Assembly (NCBI GenBank): GCA_037957365.1 | Contig: JARHVA010002426.1 | Coordinates: forward strand, 452,001 to 516,000 | Direction: 5' to 3' | Length of the DNA: 64,000 bases | Source: Torreya grandis | Taxonomy: Eukaryota > Streptophyta > Pinopsida > Cupressales > Taxaceae | Part shown: piece after piece, positions 60,590 to 64,000 of the stretch | How the letters are laid out: every line of letters begins with the position of its first letter | Position numbering within the stretch: the stretch's first letter is position 1 | Notes under the pieces: generated by a model | Told to the model about the DNA's origin: nothing | Database searches by the model: none | Seen by the model: the letters and a program-made list of their open reading frames with translations, nothing else | Made by a program: the position numbers and the translations under genes

Positions 60590-61276
60590 ATGTCTAAGTT
60601 TGAATACTTGCAGTCCAATCCTGATCAATTGGATAAGTTGGTCCAATGTGTCAAGAACCAAACCATCCCTGCAAGACAAGAGGTTAAGAAAATAACTCTT
60701 AATTTTCCAAAGAACATGGCCATTCCAAATAATCTTGTCTTTACTCCTCCAGCTGCCCCTAGAAAAATAGAACCTTTCTATGTTTCCATGTTAATTAATG
60801 GCCAAAAGCTGAGTAATTATATTATAGACTTAGGCGCATCTGACAATGTCATGCCTGTTAAAGTAGCTGAGTCTCTGAGCCTCACACTGACCAAGACATT
60901 TGGGAGATGTTTCTCCATGAAGAACAAGCAAGTATCATTGCTAGGGCAAATCAAATATGCCCAATTTGCATTTGCAGCCTTTTCAGACAAGAGAATCAAG
61001 ATGATTGTCTTAGTGGCTGACGTCTCTGCATCTTATGGCATTTTGCTTGGATGAAATTTATACAAAGACATAGGAGGAGAACTAAGCATGGACCTATCTG
61101 AAGCAAGGATCCCTATCCAAGGCGTAATGAAGAGATTGTTCCCTAAAAGGAAGCAAAATACGTGGTCACCCAAACATCAGCCCTTGCAATACAAATTATG
61201 TTTGAGTCTTCAATCAGGGGTAATTATTTCTTTACCACAAAGGATGTTCATATTTATAGAGATAAAAGTCTTGTAG
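60590..61276 (+). pseudogene. Gypsy-2 protease remnant
   Basis: The open part (60590-61054, 154 codons) has YIIDLGASDNVMPVKVAESL, where the retroviral-type aspartic protease normally has DSGAS. Asp-80 is present, but Ser-81 is Leu. LTLTKTFGRCFSMKN and VADVSASYGILLG follow; the latter is the flap-distal ILG block. A TGA at 61052 follows LLG. The frame then continues NLYKDIGGELSMDLSEARIP to 61276. In the family the enzyme cuts the gag-pol polyprotein. Confidence 0.82.
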
Positions 61277-61836
61277 TTGACAATCTAGGAATTGATCAAA
61301 ACAAGACTTTAGGGGAATTGGTAGGTTACAGTACAAATAAGGAAGTATCTTCCATCTCTAATGAAGTGAAATTTGATAGGCTATCAGCTTCTGATGATGC
61401 TTCGATCCTGAAATCCAATGGTAAAAATTTTTCCACCAATGATGGAGTTGGGACTGTGTTGATATCTCCTCAAGGAGATATTCTTCCTTCATGCAATTTT
61501 CAAGTTAGCAACACCAACAACACAGCTAGATGTGAATCTCTATTGCTCAGATTGAAGATTACTCAAGATGAAGAAATCAAACTCCTTCACATCAAAGGAG
61601 ATGTTAAGCTGATAGTTTATCAAGAGTTTGATATGGACAATCCAATCATATGTTGGACTGAACTAGAAGAACAACCAATTATGGTAATGGACCATGCTGT
61701 TGCAAATCAAAATCAAGCAAAGGAACCCTTCTCAGGGAGAGCAAGGAGTTATGGCTTTCAAATTGAAGACCACATCATGCCATGGGGCAAGAAGAAGAAA
61801 GAGTCAATAGGAAGATGCAAAAAATTGGTTTCTTAG
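61162..61836 (+). pseudogene. Gypsy-2 archaeal-type RNase H remnant joined to the protease tail
   Basis: This frame overlaps the previous one and takes over from it after a frameshift. It reads FTTKDVHIYRDKSLVVDNLG, then from about residue 91 DGVGTVLISPQGDILPS, NTNNTARCESLLLRLKI and KLLHIKGDVKLIVYQ. The latter match the extra RNase H of Tat elements. The usual NN-x-AEYEALL block is changed to NNTARCESLL. The domain then ends early in unrelated sequence (residue 160 onward). No reverse transcriptase motif lies before it and no integrase after it, so a large internal deletion has occurred. Confidence 0.75.
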
Positions 61837-62165
61837 TGAAGAACTCCATTCGCCCGTCACCATTTTTGGAGGCAAATGTCTTTTTGCTAGTTTATCAAGA
61901 TGGCACACTATTTTCACTGTCTCTCAAGAAGCAACATCTAAAATACTTCAATTTTTGAAGTCTCAGATCATTTCATCTGTACATATGTATATTTGTATAG
62001 TTTTTAATTCTATTTTGCTTTGTTTGTTTCCTTTTTTTGATGCTTTTCATTTCTAGGCAGCATGACTCCGTAGCCCAATGGTACACATGAAGACATTGGA
62101 GATTTTGGATTCTACTCCCTTCAATTCTTTTTTCAATTGATAGAATTTCCCCAACTGGAGCCAGC
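61837..62165 (+). other. Gypsy-2 3' untranslated region
   Basis: No domain is seen. The end, next to the LTR start (TATTGCCCCCC), lacks a clear polypurine tract. Confidence 0.5.
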
Positions 62166-62379
62166 TATTGCCCCCCAAAAATATCACTCATTTTTGGGAC
62201 AACAATTGAACTATTTTGGTCATACAAACCAAAATTGTCTCTTCCCTTTCCAAAATTTGTCATAGACATTCAAATTCCTCATTTTCAAGCTTCTCAGAAA
62301 TCTACGGACTCTGCAGGCTTGAATCTACAGACTCTGTAGGAAAAGAAATTCTATGGACTTTGCAGGCCAAGTTCTAATG

Positions 62380-62850
62380 GTTCAAAGGCAGGTTTAACCA
62401 AGCGGTTCAATGCTTTGGTTCATCTACTTGGTTCAAAGACTTGGTTCATTCAATTGAACTATCGGCTTGAAATATTTTGGTTCAAAGCTTGGTTCAATAG
62501 ATTGGTTCAACGTTTGGTTCAACCAAGCGATTCAAAGCTTTTAATTCATCGTTGGTTGGTTCATTGCCTTGGTTCAATAGAGCGGTTCATCGACTTGGTT
62601 CAACCAAGCGGTTCAATAGAGTGGTTCAATGCTTTGGTTCATTCACTTGGTTCAAAGACGTGGTTCATTCAATTAAACCATCGGCTTGAACCATCAGCTT
62701 GAACCATTTTGGTTCAAAGCTTGGTTCAACAGAATGGTTCAACAAAATGGTTTAATGGATTGGTTTAACATTTGGTTCAATCAAATAGTTCAATGGCTTG
62801 GTTCAACCAAGTGATTCACTCAGATGGTTCAAAGGAGTGATTCAAATGCA
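62380..62850 (+). repeat. GGTTCAA minisatellite in the 3' LTR
   Basis: It has the same motif and general order as 56470-56950 with deletions and rearranged copies, so the tract has changed since the two LTRs were identical. Confidence 0.9.
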
Positions 62851-63917
62851 AAATTTCAAAGAACCTCCCGAAGGACAAGTGCCTTTGCAGAGGGCACTCA
62901 GTCGACAAAAGTATCCTTTGAAAGGGTCATTTTCAAAGAAGGCCACAAAGGCAATTCTTTCATAATTCAAAAAAGACTAAGGCAAGAAACAATTCCTTTA
63001 GACTTTTTGTCCAAAGGAATACAAGAAAGTGACTACGGGAAGAAAACCTAAAGGAATTTCTGAAAGCCAAAAGAATAAAGGAACAATTCTGTGGACTTTT
63101 TGTCCATGGGAAAATGCCCGTGAAGAAAGCCCAAGGAAAATGCCTGCGGGAATTGTCCATAGGAAATATCCGTGGGAAATGTCTACGAAGACTCTAAGGA
63201 AAAGGCCACCGAAGGACCCCGAAGGATAGGTGCCCTTGCGGGGGACTCTTGACTTCTAAATTAAAGGACACTTCCTTGAAGCCGAAGGGTCACCTTCCCT
63301 TCGAGAAGATATAAAACAAGAAATCTAAAGGAATAATCTAGCGACCCACCGAAATAAAGAAGCCCAAAGGCCATCCAAAGACTGCCCTTAGGGTAGATAC
63401 CCTTGTGGGGGGATCTTCCCGACCCAAAGCAGATCATTTCTTAAGGCCCAAAAGGGTAGGTTATTTTCAAGAAAGTGCCAAATAGAAAAGCCAAAGAAGG
63501 ACCAAGGGGTGACACGCCCAAATATGTCAAATTCAAGATAGCGAACTAGCCTATGAAAACATATTGATGAGTTCATGAATGTCAATTTCAAAGCTCATAA
63601 AATAGCCATTGATCCTTGTAATCTACAGACCTGAATGCATTCATAGGCTTTAAGGCCAAGACTAGCAGAAAGCAAGGAAGGAATAGAATAGAAAATTCAA
63701 TCCAGGACCCGATTCAATTAACCAGAAAAGAAGGAATGATGAAAGAAGGATCAGATCGCCAGGTGGACATTGAAAGTTGCAAACTTTCAATAGTGTGACT
63801 TGTTTCTCTGCATTGAGAAAAACAAATGGGTAGATGCCCCCAATTTCTAGCCTGTCTTCCTAATAGTTTACAATGCAACATGATGTGTTATTATTCCTGA
63901 GTCCTTCTTGAAGAGGC

Positions 63918-63924
63918 TATATAA
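63918..63924 (+). promoter_or_regulatory. TATA box in the Gypsy-2 3' LTR
   Basis: TATATAA in GAGGCTATATAAGGGACTC, equivalent to the box at 58004-58010. Confidence 0.55.
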
Positions 63925-64000
63925 GGGACTCTCTTTTATTGTAAATAGATCTCTTTTTGACAATCAAAACGAAACTCTACCCAAATTGAAAGGCATTATT

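Larger units (their letters stand above)
56269..64000 (+). mobile_element. Gypsy-2: Tat/Ogre-like Gypsy element lacking RT and integrase (3' end outside window)
   Basis: A 2.58-kb LTR (56269-58850) is followed by an Arg-type primer site, gag, protease and a piece of archaeal-type RNase H, then a second LTR starting at 62166 that leaves the window. The primer site and extra RNase H place it in the Tat/Ogre group. Reverse transcriptase, the first RNase H and integrase are absent between protease and the extra RNase H or after it, so it is a deletion derivative that depends on relatives. The gag frame is still open, so it is the youngest-looking coding sequence in the window. Confidence 0.85.
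62166..64000 (+). repeat. Gypsy-2 3' LTR (cut by the window end)
   Basis: It aligns from TATTGCCCCCCAAAAATATC with 56269 onward and reaches the equivalent of about 58086. Roughly 765 bp lie outside the window. It includes the GGTTCAA tract (62380-62850) and the TATA box. The open frames at 62415-62702, 62824-63051, 62960-63160, 63029-63229 and 63388-63591 are LTR sequence. Confidence 0.88.

Noticed and set aside
62415..63591. Several frames of 66-95 codons at the right end
   Set aside because: All are inside the Gypsy-2 3' LTR, partly made of the GGTTCAA repeat. They are not kept open in the 5' LTR.

Overview
This looks like nuclear DNA of a land plant with a large, repeat-filled genome. It is very AT-rich and has no intact single-copy gene, rRNA, tRNA or CRISPR array. 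It is built from nested and decayed LTR retrotransposons with plant-type features: Copia and Gypsy polyproteins, initiator-Met primer sites, and an Arg-type primer site with an extra archaeal-type RNase H as in the Tat/Ogre group. Decayed pieces of plant genes lie between them. The age of many copies (diverged LTR pairs, many stops) suits a slow-turnover genome such as a gymnosperm, but that is a guess.

Layout. 1-3.4 kb: AT-rich DNA with TA microsatellites and the end of a minus-strand element. 3.4-17.0 kb: one decayed minus-strand Copia element (Copia-1). Its 5' leader and part of its 5' LTR have been amplified into six tandem copies of about 1,020 bp. A non-autonomous LTR element with almost no internal region sits in the leader. 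17-20.9 kb: nothing recognised. 20.9-31.3 kb: a decayed minus-strand Gypsy element, split by a 4.5-kb element that still has a perfect 5-bp target duplication. 31.3-43.1 kb: tandem repeats of about 556 bp, split by a plus-strand Copia element with unusually long (2.9 kb) LTRs (Copia-2). 44.6-49.8 kb: a minus-strand pseudogene of about 800 codons. It resembles a widespread transposase-like protein family and is split by a 2.8-kb LTR element. 50.1-54.1 kb: a cluster of gene fragments: a possible LINE-type ORF, an exon of a LOB-domain (LBD) transcription factor, and exons of a selenium-binding protein gene. 54.5-64.0 kb: an inverted LTR fragment into which a Tat/Ogre-like Gypsy element (gag, protease and RNase H remnants, no RT or integrase) has inserted. 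Its 3' LTR runs off the window.

Nothing here is likely to work as a pathway. The interest lies in how the repeats formed: a satellite-like array born from a retrotransposon leader, several layers of nesting, and captured or orphaned pieces of host genes. Coordinates of LTR ends are usually good to a few bases. Edges of decayed coding domains are approximate.
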